From: Thalassospira lucentensis
GTDB taxonomy: Bacteria > Pseudomonadota > Alphaproteobacteria > Rhodospirillales > Thalassospiraceae
Length of the DNA: 64,000 bases
NCBI RefSeq assembly: GCF_001613805.1
Contig: NZ_LPVY01000021.1
Span: 1 to 64,000 of the forward strand
Direction: 5' to 3'
The notes under the pieces were generated by a model. The model saw only the letters and a program-made list of their open reading frames with translations, did no database searches and had not been told where the DNA came from. This document shows positions 16,537-25,348 of this stretch, piece by piece (within the stretch, counting starts at the first letter, position 1; each line of letters opens with the position of its first letter). The translations under genes were made by a program, and so were the position numbers.

Positions 16537-18140
16537 CCGAGAAACGCACGACCAAAGCGGACATGGAAAAAACCGCCGCATCCGATAGCGCGCCCGGACT
16601 TCTGTTTTCCGGTGCGGATTGGGATTTCAACACCCTGAAAGCCACCTATGACGCGATTGAGGATATTGCAATCAACGAGCTGAAGCTGAATGTCTATCCC
16701 AATCAGGTCGAGGTGATCACGTCCGAGCAGATGCTGGATGCCTATTCATCCATCGGCATGCCGTTGATGTATCACCACTGGTCGTTCGGCAAACGGTTCG
16801 TGCGCGACGATGTGATGTATCGCAAGGGATATCAGGGTCTTGCCTATGAGATCGTGATCAATTCCAACCCCTGCATTTCCTATGTGATGGAAGAAAACAC
16901 CATCGTCATGCAGGCCTTGGTGATTGCCCATGCAGCATTTGGCCATAACCATTTTTTCAAGAACAATTACCTGTTCAAGCAATGGACCGATGCGGAAGGC
17001 ATTCTCGATTATCTGCAATTTGCCAAACGCTATATCGCCAAGTGTGAGGACAGGTACGGCTTTGATGCGGTCGAACGGGTTCTGGATGCGGCACATGCCC
17101 TGATGGAACAGGGGGTAAACCGGTATTCACACCCGGAAAAACCCAATCTGGCCGAGGAACTTGAACGCGAACGCGAACGCGCGAAATACGAGGACGAGAC
17201 CTATAACGATCTGTGGCGCACCCTGCCCCAGGCCGAAAAGGACGATGAAGACCTTGATGAAATGCGCCGGAAAATGCGGATGGAAGAACGCCGGGCCCAG
17301 TTTGGCCTGCCGGAAGAAAACCTGCTTTATTTCCTGGAGAAAAATGCCCCGTCCATGCAGTTGTGGGAACGCGAGATTTTGCGGATCGTGCGCAATATCG
17401 GGCAGTATTTCTATCCGCAGAAACAGACCAAGATGATGAATGAAGGCTGCGCGTGCTATGTGCATTACGCGATCATGAACAGTCTGTATGACAAGGGTCT
17501 GATTTCCGAGGGTGCGATGATGGAATTCATCGATTACCATTCGCGCGTCGTGTTTCAGGCCGAATATGATGATCCGCGCTATTCCGGGTTTAACCCCTAT
17601 GCGCTTGGCTTTGCCATGATGCAGGATATTCACCGCATCTGTGTCGACCCGACCGAGGAAGACCGCAAATGGTTCCCCGATATTGCAGGCAATAATGAGC
17701 CGGTTGAAACGTTGAAAGAGGCATGGGCACATTACCGCGATGAAAGCTTCATCCTGCAATTCCTGTCCCCCAAACTGATGCGCGACATGCGGATGTTCCT
17801 GATCGAGGATCTGAGTTCCAGCCCGCATCTGGAAGTTGCCGCCATCCATGACGATAACGGATATCGCAAGGTGCGCCGCGCGTTGGCGCGTATGCATGAT
17901 ATTTCGGTCCGCGAACCGGACATGCAGGTGGTTGATGTTGATATTCGTGGCAACCGGCAACTTTACATCCAGCATACCGAACATGACGGCATCCGGCTTG
18001 AAAAGTCCGAAGCGGAAATGACGCTGGGCTATATCGGGCAGTTGTGGGGATATGGCGTAACGTTACAGGCCGTCGACCATGAAACCGGCGAAATCCTGCA
18101 TGAAATGGACTACACCCCCGAAGACCTTGCCAACGCCTGA
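16533..18140 (+). CDS. spoVR: SpoVR family protein (YcgB-like)
   Basis: A 535-residue cytoplasmic protein of the SpoVR/YcgB family, named for a B. subtilis spore-cortex gene but found in many non-sporulating bacteria. Recognisable stretches are YHHWSFGKRF, EENTIVMQALVIAHAAFGHNHFFKNN with a conserved His cluster, and NEGCACYVHYAIMN. Third gene of the prkA operon. In non-sporulating bacteria the function is linked only to general stress; nothing in the sequence defines a reaction. Confidence 0.96.
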   Translation: MTEKRTTKADMEKTAASDSAPGLLFSGADWDFNTLKATYDAIEDIAINELKLNVYPNQVEVITSEQMLDAYSSIGMPLMYHHWSFGKRFVRDDVMYRKGYQGLAYEIVINSNPCISYVMEENTIVMQALVIAHAAFGHNHFFKNNYLFKQWTDAEGILDYLQFAKRYIAKCEDRYGFDAVERVLDAAHALMEQGVNRYSHPEKPNLAEELERERERAKYEDETYNDLWRTLPQAEKDDEDLDEMRRKMRMEERRAQFGLPEENLLYFLEKNAPSMQLWEREILRIVRNIGQYFYPQKQTKMMNEGCACYVHYAIMNSLYDKGLISEGAMMEFIDYHSRVVFQAEYDDPRYSGFNPYALGFAMMQDIHRICVDPTEEDRKWFPDIAGNNEPVETLKEAWAHYRDESFILQFLSPKLMRDMRMFLIEDLSSSPHLEVAAIHDDNGYRKVRRALARMHDISVREPDMQVVDVDIRGNRQLYIQHTEHDGIRLEKSEAEMTLGYIGQLWGYGVTLQAVDHETGEILHEMDYTPEDLANA

Positions 18141-18171
18141 CCGTATCTCTGCGGCAGTTTAGCCGATCCAG

Positions 18172-18210
18172 AATCCGATCCGTATCGTTGAAATACGGCG
18201 GAACAGGATT
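18172..18210 (+). terminator. Probable terminator of the prkA operon
   Basis: Nested stems AATCC/GGATT outside and CCGTAT/ATACGG inside, followed by TGTATTTTTG. The structure is interrupted but ends in a T-rich stretch 32 bases after the spoVR stop. Confidence 0.45.
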
Positions 18211-18364
18211 TGTATTTTTGCGCACCAAAGAAAACCTGAAGCTGTATCAGGCCACGAACCTATCCATCTAAAACCGTGACTTCGGCACAACCACCCCCAA
18301 AGATTGTGCTTTATCAGCAGGTACAATCGATTTATTCACGGGCCCCTTAATTAATAATGGAAAT

Positions 18365-18430
18365 CAGTTGCATCACTTTCATGCAACTGCATATTACTTG
18401 CGGTATTAATTCGTGCCGCACCCGGTGCGG
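18365..18430. promoter_or_regulatory. Two inverted repeats, candidate operators
   Basis: CAGTTGCAT (18365-18373) and ATGCAACTG (18381-18389) form a 9-bp perfect inverted repeat with 7 bases between; CCGCACCCGGTGCGG (18416-18430) is a 15-base palindrome. Both lie within 110 bases of the first permease gene. No regulator gene is adjacent. Confidence 0.45.
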
Positions 18431-18473
18431 TTTCGAATTCCCGGTTCATAGCGCAAGATGGAAAATCGATCCG

Positions 18474-19412
18474 ATGGCGTCCCGCCTGGCAGCCCGCATT
18501 GCACATGCTCTTGTTCTGCTGCTTGCCGTTTCGGTTGCGGGCTTTGCCCTGCTTCGGCTGATGCCGGGTGATTTTGCCGAAGTCCTGTTGATGGCGCAGA
18601 TGGATGGCACCCTGCCCGATGCCACCCAGGTTGCGCGATTTGCCGATACGCATGGTCTGAATGATCCATTGCCGTTGCAGTATCTGCGCTGGCTGGGCGG
18701 ATTGATGCAGGGCGATCTTGGTCTTTCGCTTGTGACCCGCGAACCGATTATCACCGACATTCTGTTGCGGATTGAACAATCGCTGATCCTTGCGGTCTGC
18801 GCGCTGGCGGTTGCCCTGTTGCTTGCGGTGCCGATCGGTATCGTGTGTGCGGTTTATCCCGACAGCAGAATAGATCGGATTGCGGGGATCATCAGCGTGA
18901 TCGGCATGTCGATCCCGAATTTCTGGTACTCGCTGTTGCTTGCCCTGCTGTTTTCGCTTGCACTTGGCTGGTTGCCAACCGGAGGGCACGGCACATGGCA
19001 GCATACCGTTTTGCCGACCCTTGTGATTGCGACATCCATCACCGGCGTTCTGTCGCGGTTCGTGCGCAGCAGTCTTCTGGAAGAATTGTCAAAACCCTAT
19101 ATCCGCACCGCACGCGCCAAGGGCGGGAGACGGCGGCGCGTGGTTCTGCATCATGCCATTCCCAATATCGTGCCGGGTCTTCTGACATTTTCCGGGCTGC
19201 AATTTGCCCGGATTTTTGATGGCATGATCATTGTCGAAACGCTGTTTGCGTGGCCGGGGATCGGGCGATATCTGGTGGAATCGCTGCTTAATCGTGATTA
19301 TCCGGCGATACAGGCCTGTTTCCTGCTGATTGCAGCATCCTACATTCTGGTCAATCTGATCGTCGATATCACCATATCGGTTTACGATCCCCGCACGCGC
19401 GAGATCGTCTGA
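18474..19412 (+). CDS. Peptide/nickel-type ABC transporter permease (DppB-like)
   Basis: First membrane subunit of an importer of the peptide/opine/nickel class; 312 residues, six predicted spans. The N-terminal ALVLLLAVSVAGFALLRLMPGDF with the LMPGD motif, and the EAA-type loop (SKPYIRTARAKGGRRRRVVLHHAIPNI) that docks the ATPase, identify the family. The start at 18474 gives a normal length; no strong ribosome-binding site is visible. The downstream gene begins on the next base after the stop. No ATPase gene is present in this operon. Confidence 0.9.
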   Translation: MASRLAARIAHALVLLLAVSVAGFALLRLMPGDFAEVLLMAQMDGTLPDATQVARFADTHGLNDPLPLQYLRWLGGLMQGDLGLSLVTREPIITDILLRIEQSLILAVCALAVALLLAVPIGIVCAVYPDSRIDRIAGIISVIGMSIPNFWYSLLLALLFSLALGWLPTGGHGTWQHTVLPTLVIATSITGVLSRFVRSSLLEELSKPYIRTARAKGGRRRRVVLHHAIPNIVPGLLTFSGLQFARIFDGMIIVETLFAWPGIGRYLVESLLNRDYPAIQACFLLIAASYILVNLIVDITISVYDPRTREIV

Positions 19413-20282
19413 ATGCTGGCGCGGTCCTTTGTTCCCAAATCCGTCGCCCACGAAAAGCTGGCCACCCTTCTTGGCCGGAATGGCAATATGTATGCCGCCA
19501 TTGTCGTATCGGTGATGGTGGCGATCCTGATCCTGCCGTTCTTTGCGCCGCATGATCCCTATCAGACGCAATTCCTGTTTCGGTTGCAGCCGCCAAGTCT
19601 GGATTATCCGCTGGGCACGGATGCGATGGGACGCTGCGTGTTTTCGCGATTGCTTTATGGCGCACGGCTTACCACCGCATCGGCGATTGTCGTGGTGATT
19701 GCGTCATCGCTGTTTGGCAGCCTGCTTGGCACGGTTGCGGCAATGATCGGCGGGACACCGGACCGCATCCTGATGCGGTTCTGCGAGGGCATTTCGGTTT
19801 TCCCGGCACTGGCAATCAGCATGATCATTGCCGGGGTGCTGGGGCTTGGACTTAACGCCGTTATTATTGCCCTGATTGCCATTCACTGGACCGACTATGC
19901 CCGGATCGTTCGAAATGCGGTGATTGTCGAACGGGCCAAGCCCTATGTCATGGCAGCCGAGGCACTTGGCGCACCGCATCACCGGATCGCAAGACGGCAT
20001 ATCCTTCCCAATATCGTCGGGCCGCTTCTGACGCTTGGCGCCTATTCCATGTCCTGGGTGATCCTGTCCTTTGCCGGGCTCAGTTTCCTTGGGCTTGGCG
20101 TTGAACCGGGCACGCCGGAATGGGGCCTGATGATTGCTGAATCCCGCAACTATCTTCGCGATTACCCGCGGCTGGTTCTGGCGCCGGGCCTGACCATTGC
20201 CGGGTTTGTCATTGCCGTAAACCTGCTTGGAGACGCGCTTGGCGATCGTTTCCGGCTCAGTCAGATCAACTATCTTCACTAG
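19413..20282 (+). CDS. Peptide/nickel-type ABC transporter permease (DppC-like)
   Basis: Second permease of the same importer, 289 residues. Family features are FFAPHDPYQTQ near the N-terminus, LGTDAMGRCVFSRLLYGAR, and the EAA loop (KPYVMAAEALGAPHHRIARRHILPNI). It starts directly after the stop codon of the first permease, so the two are translationally linked. Confidence 0.92.
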   Translation: MLARSFVPKSVAHEKLATLLGRNGNMYAAIVVSVMVAILILPFFAPHDPYQTQFLFRLQPPSLDYPLGTDAMGRCVFSRLLYGARLTTASAIVVVIASSLFGSLLGTVAAMIGGTPDRILMRFCEGISVFPALAISMIIAGVLGLGLNAVIIALIAIHWTDYARIVRNAVIVERAKPYVMAAEALGAPHHRIARRHILPNIVGPLLTLGAYSMSWVILSFAGLSFLGLGVEPGTPEWGLMIAESRNYLRDYPRLVLAPGLTIAGFVIAVNLLGDALGDRFRLSQINYLH

Positions 20283-20292
20283 AAGGATCATT

Positions 20293-21837
20293 ATGACGAT
20301 ATTCAGGAAGACCCTTTGCACTTTTGCCTTTGCAACACTGGCAATCGGTGCCATCGCAACCGCACCACAGAAAGCAGCGGCAACCGAACAGGATACGCTG
20401 GTTGTCGGCACCATGTGGGAAGCCCTTCCGCTGGCGATGCAGCCGCGCCGGTCACGCTTTTTCAATGAAAGCGAGATCCTCGATACGCTGGTCAAACTGG
20501 ATTATGACCTGAATACCATTCCGGGTCTTGCGACATCGTGGGAACGCGTTTCACCGACTGTCTGGCATTTCAACCTGCGTGAAAATGTCGTCTTCCATGA
20601 CGGAACAAAGCTTGATGCCGAGGCGGTCAAATTCTCGCTCGAACGGGTGATTGCGCTGCTGCCTTATGCTGCCGACCTTTTGAATATCAAGCAGATGTCG
20701 GTGGCCGAACCGCTGGTTCTGGAAATCGAGACGAACGAGCCGTTTGCCGCACTTCCCAACCAGTTGACCGACGCGATCACCGGCATTTATGCCAAGGCAT
20801 CGTTCAATGATGCGGGTGAGTTCGTCAAACCGGTCGGCACCGGCCCCTGGAAGTTCGAGGAATACCGCAAACAGGACCGTACCATCGTGACGCGTTTTGA
20901 TGGGTATTGGGGTGAAAAACCGGCCCTTTCGAAAGTCGAATACCGGTTCATCCCCGATCACAATTCGCGCACGCTGGCCCTTGAGGCCGGTGAGGTTGAT
21001 TTTATCGACAATATGCTGCCATCCGATGTGGCACGTCTGTCACGCGATGAAAACTTCAAGGTCTATTCCAAACCGATTGCCGGGCTTTATTACGGTGCGT
21101 TCAATGCCGGGGACAAAAGCCCGCTTTCGGATGTGCGCATTCGTCAGGCGGTCAATGCGCTGGTGGATCGCGATCTGATCGTCAAGGGCGCGCTTGACGG
21201 GATTGGCGAACCGGCATGGGATTTCTTTGGACCGCAATTTGATTGGGCGCCCAAGGCCGATGAACCGTTCAAGCTTGATACCGGTCTGGCGACGTCGCTT
21301 CTGAACGACGCCGGATATGAACAGAATGACGGCAAATGGGAAAAGGATGGCGCGCCGCTGACACTTCGTATCCTCAGCTATTCCAGCCGGACCGAAATGC
21401 CCGCGATTACCGAGGCACTTGCCGCCCTTCTGAACCAGAACGGCATCGCCACCGATGTGCAGATGTATACCTGGGAAGGGATGCTTGATCTGGTCAAGCG
21501 CGGTGAATATGACATTTCGGTCGTGTTCTGGACCCCGGAAATGACCGGCCATCCGGACCTGCACCTTAAATCGCAGTTCCATTCGAAGGCCGGGCTGAAT
21601 TACCAGTTCTGGAACAATGCCGATTTTAACGAGGCCGTCGATACCGGACGGACCCTTTCGCCCGGTGCGGAAAAGGACGAAACCTATCGCAGGGCGGTAA
21701 ATATCCTGCATGACGATGCACCGATCATTCCGCTGGTGCACAAGGTTTCGGTCGGGGCCTCGGCCAAGGATGTTGAAGGTTATCGCATCCATCCGTCCGG
21801 CTTCTTCTATGACTTCAAGAGTGTGTCGAAAGACTGA
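20293..21837 (+). CDS. Peptide/opine-type ABC transporter substrate-binding protein
   Basis: A 514-residue extracytoplasmic protein of solute-binding family 5. A signal peptide covers about residues 1-29 (TIFRKTLCTFAFATLAIGAI ... AAA). The mature part has the family pattern WHFNLRENVVFHDGTKLDAEAV and a C-terminal lobe ending near the chain end. AAGGATC precedes the ATG. The ligand cannot be inferred; the operon also holds two unrecognised amidotransferase-fold proteins, which may act on it. Confidence 0.92.
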   Translation: MTIFRKTLCTFAFATLAIGAIATAPQKAAATEQDTLVVGTMWEALPLAMQPRRSRFFNESEILDTLVKLDYDLNTIPGLATSWERVSPTVWHFNLRENVVFHDGTKLDAEAVKFSLERVIALLPYAADLLNIKQMSVAEPLVLEIETNEPFAALPNQLTDAITGIYAKASFNDAGEFVKPVGTGPWKFEEYRKQDRTIVTRFDGYWGEKPALSKVEYRFIPDHNSRTLALEAGEVDFIDNMLPSDVARLSRDENFKVYSKPIAGLYYGAFNAGDKSPLSDVRIRQAVNALVDRDLIVKGALDGIGEPAWDFFGPQFDWAPKADEPFKLDTGLATSLLNDAGYEQNDGKWEKDGAPLTLRILSYSSRTEMPAITEALAALLNQNGIATDVQMYTWEGMLDLVKRGEYDISVVFWTPEMTGHPDLHLKSQFHSKAGLNYQFWNNADFNEAVDTGRTLSPGAEKDETYRRAVNILHDDAPIIPLVHKVSVGASAKDVEGYRIHPSGFFYDFKSVSKD

Positions 21838-21845
21838 CGGTCTGT

Positions 21846-21873
21846 CCGTCCCCGGCATTATCGCCGGGGACGG
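21846..21873 (+). terminator. Hairpin after the binding-protein gene
   Basis: Perfect 11-bp stem CCGTCCCCGGC/GCCGGGGACGG with loop ATTATC, followed by GATTTTA. Located between the binding-protein gene and the next gene of the operon, so probably a partial terminator or 3' stabiliser. Confidence 0.6.
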
Positions 21874-21905
21874 GATTTTACGCGCTTTTCTTGCAGGAAA
21901 CAGCC

Positions 21906-22529
21906 ATGGGACTTTGCCTGTTTATCAATCCGATCAAGGGGGCCGGGGATGATTTGCCCGATGTGGGTGATCACGCGCCCAATATCGCACAGATCGATCA
22001 TTACGACCTGAGCGATATCGATCTTTCACCCTATGCCGCCCTGATGTTACCCGCCCATCTTGATCAGCGTTTTTTCGGGACGCTGACGACCAAGATCGAG
22101 GGGTTCCTTGCCAGGGGCGGGACGCTTGTGTTTAACGGGCATGTCGCATGGCCGATGTTGCCGGAATTTGAGACTTTTGTTCCGCTTGAAAGCCAGTCGC
22201 TTGAAAATCTGATCATTCATCGCCTTGCCCATCATCCGGTTTTCGAGGGCGTGGATACGCAGCATCTGACATTCCGGCGCGGTGTGGCGGGGTTTTATGC
22301 CCGCGGTTACAATCCGCCACCCAAGGGCGCGATTGCCCTGCACGGGGTTGGCCCGGACCGGTTGCCGTGCGATTGGGTTTATCATCGCTCCGAGGGCGGA
22401 CGCATCCTGATGCATGCAGGCAATGATTTATGGATGTATGCCGGATCAAAAGACAGCACCGCACGGATCGTGCCGCAGCTTTGCCTTTGGGCCGGTGGCG
22501 ATGATCACGGACAGGAAGGCGCATCATGA
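21906..22529 (+). CDS. Unrecognised protein, class I amidotransferase-like fold (1)
   Basis: I do not recognise a named family. The 207 residues have the alternating strand/helix pattern of the flavodoxin-like amidotransferase/ThuA group: YAALMLPAHLDQRFF, GGTLVFNGHVAWPML and HHPVFEGVDTQHLT, but no Cys nucleophile followed by a His-Glu pair is apparent, so it may be non-catalytic or a binding protein. No signal peptide, so cytoplasmic. AGGAA precedes the ATG. Overlaps the next gene by four bases. It resembles that next gene in outline, suggesting an old duplication. Confidence 0.65.
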   Translation: MGLCLFINPIKGAGDDLPDVGDHAPNIAQIDHYDLSDIDLSPYAALMLPAHLDQRFFGTLTTKIEGFLARGGTLVFNGHVAWPMLPEFETFVPLESQSLENLIIHRLAHHPVFEGVDTQHLTFRRGVAGFYARGYNPPPKGAIALHGVGPDRLPCDWVYHRSEGGRILMHAGNDLWMYAGSKDSTARIVPQLCLWAGGDDHGQEGAS

Positions 22530-23137
22530 CCAGCAGGATTGCAGCCCTTGATGGCGGGACCTATTACCATCACAGAACGCTTTATGAGCCGCGTTATCGC
22601 GACTTTTTTGATGGTGTGATCTATACCCGTGAACTGGGCGATACGGTGCTTGAGGATTATGACACGCTGATTGTGTCATGCCGTACCGATCCGTCCGTGT
22701 TGCGGCCGCACCGTGAAAAGTTCAGGCAGTTTCTTGAAAGCGGCAGAACGCTCGTGATCATGGGATCGACCGGACCGGCGGAATGGATTTCGGGGATCGA
22801 ATGGCATTTCACACCGACCAATTTCTGGTGGTGGAAGGAAGGCGGCAGCCTTGGCCTTCACGTAACCGCGCCCGATCATCCGTTATTTGATCACATCACG
22901 CTGGCCGATGCGACATGGCATCATCACGGGCATCTGATCGTGCCCGAAGGTGCGGTATCGCTAATTGATGTCGGTGATCTGGGATCGGTTCTTTATGACG
23001 ACACGGTCACCACGCCGGGCCGGATGATCGTCACCACGCTGGACCCGATGTATCATCACGGCAGCCATTTCATGCCCGCGACGACACGGTTTCTTGACGG
23101 GTTCCTGCCGTGGTTAAAGGGCATGACGCCGTCCTGA
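22526..23137 (+). CDS. Unrecognised protein, class I amidotransferase-like fold (2)
   Basis: A 203-residue cytoplasmic protein, unrecognised by name. Elements shared with the preceding gene are YDTLIVSCRTDPSVLRPH, a GRTLVIMGSTGPAEW turn and DHPLFDHITL, matching the amidotransferase/ThuA-like fold. It is unusually rich in His and Trp in the second half (NFWWWKEGG, WHHHGHL, MYHHGSHF), which could bind a metal or a sugar. Its start overlaps the stop of the previous gene (ATGA). Last gene of the five-gene operon. Confidence 0.65.
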   Translation: MTSRIAALDGGTYYHHRTLYEPRYRDFFDGVIYTRELGDTVLEDYDTLIVSCRTDPSVLRPHREKFRQFLESGRTLVIMGSTGPAEWISGIEWHFTPTNFWWWKEGGSLGLHVTAPDHPLFDHITLADATWHHHGHLIVPEGAVSLIDVGDLGSVLYDDTVTTPGRMIVTTLDPMYHHGSHFMPATTRFLDGFLPWLKGMTPS

Positions 23138-23150
23138 GCAGTCATAGCAA

Positions 23151-23184
23151 AAAGCCGCCCGAACGTTTGGTTGCGGGCGGCTTT
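23151..23184. terminator. Bidirectional terminator
   Basis: Perfect 11-bp stem AAAGCCGCCCG/CGGGCGGCTTT with a 12-base loop, followed by GTTTAT, between convergent operons. Confidence 0.85.
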
Positions 23185-23206
23185 GTTTATCGGGCAGTCG
23201 GATCGG

Positions 23207-24043
23207 CTATTTCACCGTGGTCAGATCAACCCCGAACCATTTTTCCGAAAGGGCGCCTAGCGTTCCGTCAGCCCGCATGGCATCGACGATTTCGGTGATT
23301 TTGGCGTTGAATTCTACATCCCCCTTGTCGGTTGCGATGGCGAGCGGTTCATAGACCAGCGGCTCGCCCACCATGCGGAACGGCATGCCGTTTTCAATTG
23401 CGGCGGTTGCTGTCGGCACGTTGGACAGAACCGCATCAATGCGCACACCGTCCCCCAGACGCAGATCGTCAAAGGCCATGCCATCCGACTCATAGGTCTG
23501 GATCCGGCCCGGTGTGACTTCGTAGTCGAAGGGCGGCACGCCCTCGACATCCATCACAAGGTTATGGCGCAGGTAATCTTCATACGAACAGGCGGCACAG
23601 GCCCCGACCACCTTGCCATCCAGATCGGATGCGGACTGATAGGTTGTGTTGTCCTTATGCGTGACCAGAATTGCCGGGGTATAGTAATAGACTGCCGGGA
23701 AATCAAGGACTTCGGCGCGTGCGGTTGTCGGGGTCATGGAACCGACCGCGATATCCCACCGCCCGGCCCAGCGTCCGGCAACCTGTGCTTCCCAAGAGGG
23801 TGTCACCGGCTTGAATTCCGCGCCAAGCCGTTTGGCGATTTCACGCGCGACTTCGACATCAAAACCGGTTAGCTGATTGTTTTCATCGGTAAAGGCAACC
23901 GGCGGATAGCCATCGGCCGTCGCACCGACCAGCGTTCCGGTTTCCATCACGCGATCAAGGGTTTCGCCCGCCATCCCGTTGGCAAACGGCATAATTGCAA
24001 AGGTGACCCCGGCCAGAAGCATCCCGGTTTTGTGAAAGCCCAT
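23207..24043 (-). CDS. Polar amino-acid-type ABC substrate-binding protein
   Basis: A 278-residue solute-binding protein of family 3. Signal peptide residues 1-25 (GFHKTGMLLAGVTFAIMPF). The mature chain has YPPVAFTDENNQLTGFDVEVAREIAKRLG and WDIAVGSMTPTTARAEVLDF, where the Arg and Asp that hold the ligand's amino and carboxyl groups are expected. Two close Cys (ACAACSYEDYL) in a loop are unusual and could form a disulfide. Divergent from a matching permease gene 50 bases away; there is no ATPase gene next to either. Confidence 0.92.
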   Translation of the reverse strand: MGFHKTGMLLAGVTFAIMPFANGMAGETLDRVMETGTLVGATADGYPPVAFTDENNQLTGFDVEVAREIAKRLGAEFKPVTPSWEAQVAGRWAGRWDIAVGSMTPTTARAEVLDFPAVYYYTPAILVTHKDNTTYQSASDLDGKVVGACAACSYEDYLRHNLVMDVEGVPPFDYEVTPGRIQTYESDGMAFDDLRLGDGVRIDAVLSNVPTATAAIENGMPFRMVGEPLVYEPLAIATDKGDVEFNAKITEIVDAMRADGTLGALSEKWFGVDLTTVK

Positions 24044-24093
24044 TTCCTAAAACTCTCTTTTTGTGTAGTTCTGACGCAGTTTTATACAATTTC

Positions 24094-25083
24094 ATGAAAA
24101 TGTCAGCGCCGATGACCACGCCCCTGCCTGAAAACGCATCCCGCCCCCGAACGAAGACCGGCCCCGGCTGGCCGCTTGGGCTGTTTTCGGGGATTTGCGG
24201 CGTGATCCTGATGGCGACCCAGCCGGGCATCTGGATCGGCATGGATAACATGATTGGCGATGTCATCGTGGCCCTCGCTATAGGCGGGTTGATCTGGCTG
24301 AATTTTCGTCTGCTGCATAATCTGCCGTTCCGGGTGCAGACCACGATCATCTGGGCGGAGCTTCTTTTGGGCTTTGCCCTGTTCTTTTACAGCTTTGATC
24401 TCAGCTTTGATTTCATCGGCTCGCGCCTGCCCTTCCTGCTGGGGCTCAGGCTTGAAGGCGAGTTCCTTCAGGGTGCGGTGCTGACGCTTTTCATCTCGCT
24501 GGTGTCGATCTTTTGCGCGACGGTGCTGGCCCTGGCGGCAGCCCTTGGGCGTTTGTCGAAGAACGGCGTGTTTTACGGGATTTCGACCTTTTACACGTCG
24601 TTCTTTCGCGGAACACCGCTGTTACTTCAAGTCATGCTGATCTATCTCGGCCTGCCGCAGGTCGGCATTGTCCTTTCGGCTGTCCCGGCCGGGATCATCG
24701 CCCTGTCGCTTTGTTACGGGGCCTATATGGCCGAGATTTTCCGGGCGGGTATCGAAGGCGTTCCCGAAGGCCAGACCGAGGCCGCCCTGTCACTCGGACT
24801 TAAACCCTATCAGGTCATGCGTCTGGTGATCCTGCCACAGGCCTTGCGGCTGGTGATCCCGCCAACCGGTAACCAGTTCATTTCGATGCTGAAAGATTCG
24901 TCCCTGGTATCCGTGATGGGCGTGTGGGAGCTGATGTATCTGGCGCGGACCCATGGCCGGTCCGAGTTCAAATATATGGAAATGCTGATTTCGGCAGCGC
25001 TGATTTACTGGGCGCTTTCGGGGATTTTCGAATTCATCCAAAGCCGGATCGAGAAAAAGCTCGGCAAGGGTGTGCGGGTCTGA
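24094..25083 (+). CDS. Polar amino-acid-type ABC transporter permease
   Basis: A 329-residue permease of the His/Glu/Gln class. The C-terminal 215 residues are the usual permease core (GAVLTLFISLVSIFCATVLAL, FFRGTPLLLQVMLIYLGLPQ, and the EAA loop EAALSLGLKPYQVMRLVILPQA). About 115 extra N-terminal residues add two or three spans before the core, as in some fused or extended members. The start is uncertain: ATGs at 24094, 24103 and 24112 are in frame and none has a ribosome-binding sequence. Divergent from the binding-protein gene. Confidence 0.88.
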   Translation: MKMSAPMTTPLPENASRPRTKTGPGWPLGLFSGICGVILMATQPGIWIGMDNMIGDVIVALAIGGLIWLNFRLLHNLPFRVQTTIIWAELLLGFALFFYSFDLSFDFIGSRLPFLLGLRLEGEFLQGAVLTLFISLVSIFCATVLALAAALGRLSKNGVFYGISTFYTSFFRGTPLLLQVMLIYLGLPQVGIVLSAVPAGIIALSLCYGAYMAEIFRAGIEGVPEGQTEAALSLGLKPYQVMRLVILPQALRLVIPPTGNQFISMLKDSSLVSVMGVWELMYLARTHGRSEFKYMEMLISAALIYWALSGIFEFIQSRIEKKLGKGVRV

Positions 25084-25146
25084 TCAGGCCCGCCCGTTAA
25101 TATCATTGCCATTCCCCAACGTTGGTTTTGCGCCGAAATCCGCCCA

Positions 25147-25179
25147 AAATCCGCATTCAACTACGGATGCGGATTTTTT
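25147..25179 (+). terminator. Terminator after the amino-acid permease
   Basis: 10-bp stem AAATCCGCAT/ATGCGGATTT with a 10-base loop followed by TTT, 63 bases after the stop codon. Confidence 0.8.
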
Positions 25180-25279
25180 GTTACGAACTCGAAACTTGCT
25201 TATCGGGATCAAACAGAAAACCCTATTAGGCTCAAACAGGCATAACCGGATCACGAGGGGATTTATCGCTTGACGAATC

Positions 25280-25297
25280 GTTATGATATAACATAAC
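25280..25297. promoter_or_regulatory. Zur-type zinc operator
   Basis: GTTATGATATAACATAAC, with perfect outer arms GTTATG/CATAAC around an AT centre, matches the Zur box form known from alphaproteobacteria (GTTAT-N2-TATAAC core). It lies 51 bases before the znuA start, where it would block transcription when zinc is plentiful. Confidence 0.8.
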
Positions 25298-25348
25298 AAA
25301 TAATACCTCACCAATAGCCATTCCCCCGTTTCGAACCGGATTGATGTC

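Larger units (their letters stand above)
18141..18473. other. Gene-free gap before the peptide-type ABC operon
   Basis: Holds a probable spoVR terminator (18172-18210) and two inverted repeats just before the permease gene (18365-18389 and 18416-18430). No coding signal beyond an in-frame upstream extension of the permease frame. Confidence 0.6.

Noticed and set aside
21906-23137. Genuine class I glutamine amidotransferases
   Set aside because: No Cys nucleophile in a G-x-C-x-G elbow and no catalytic His-Glu pair at the expected places.
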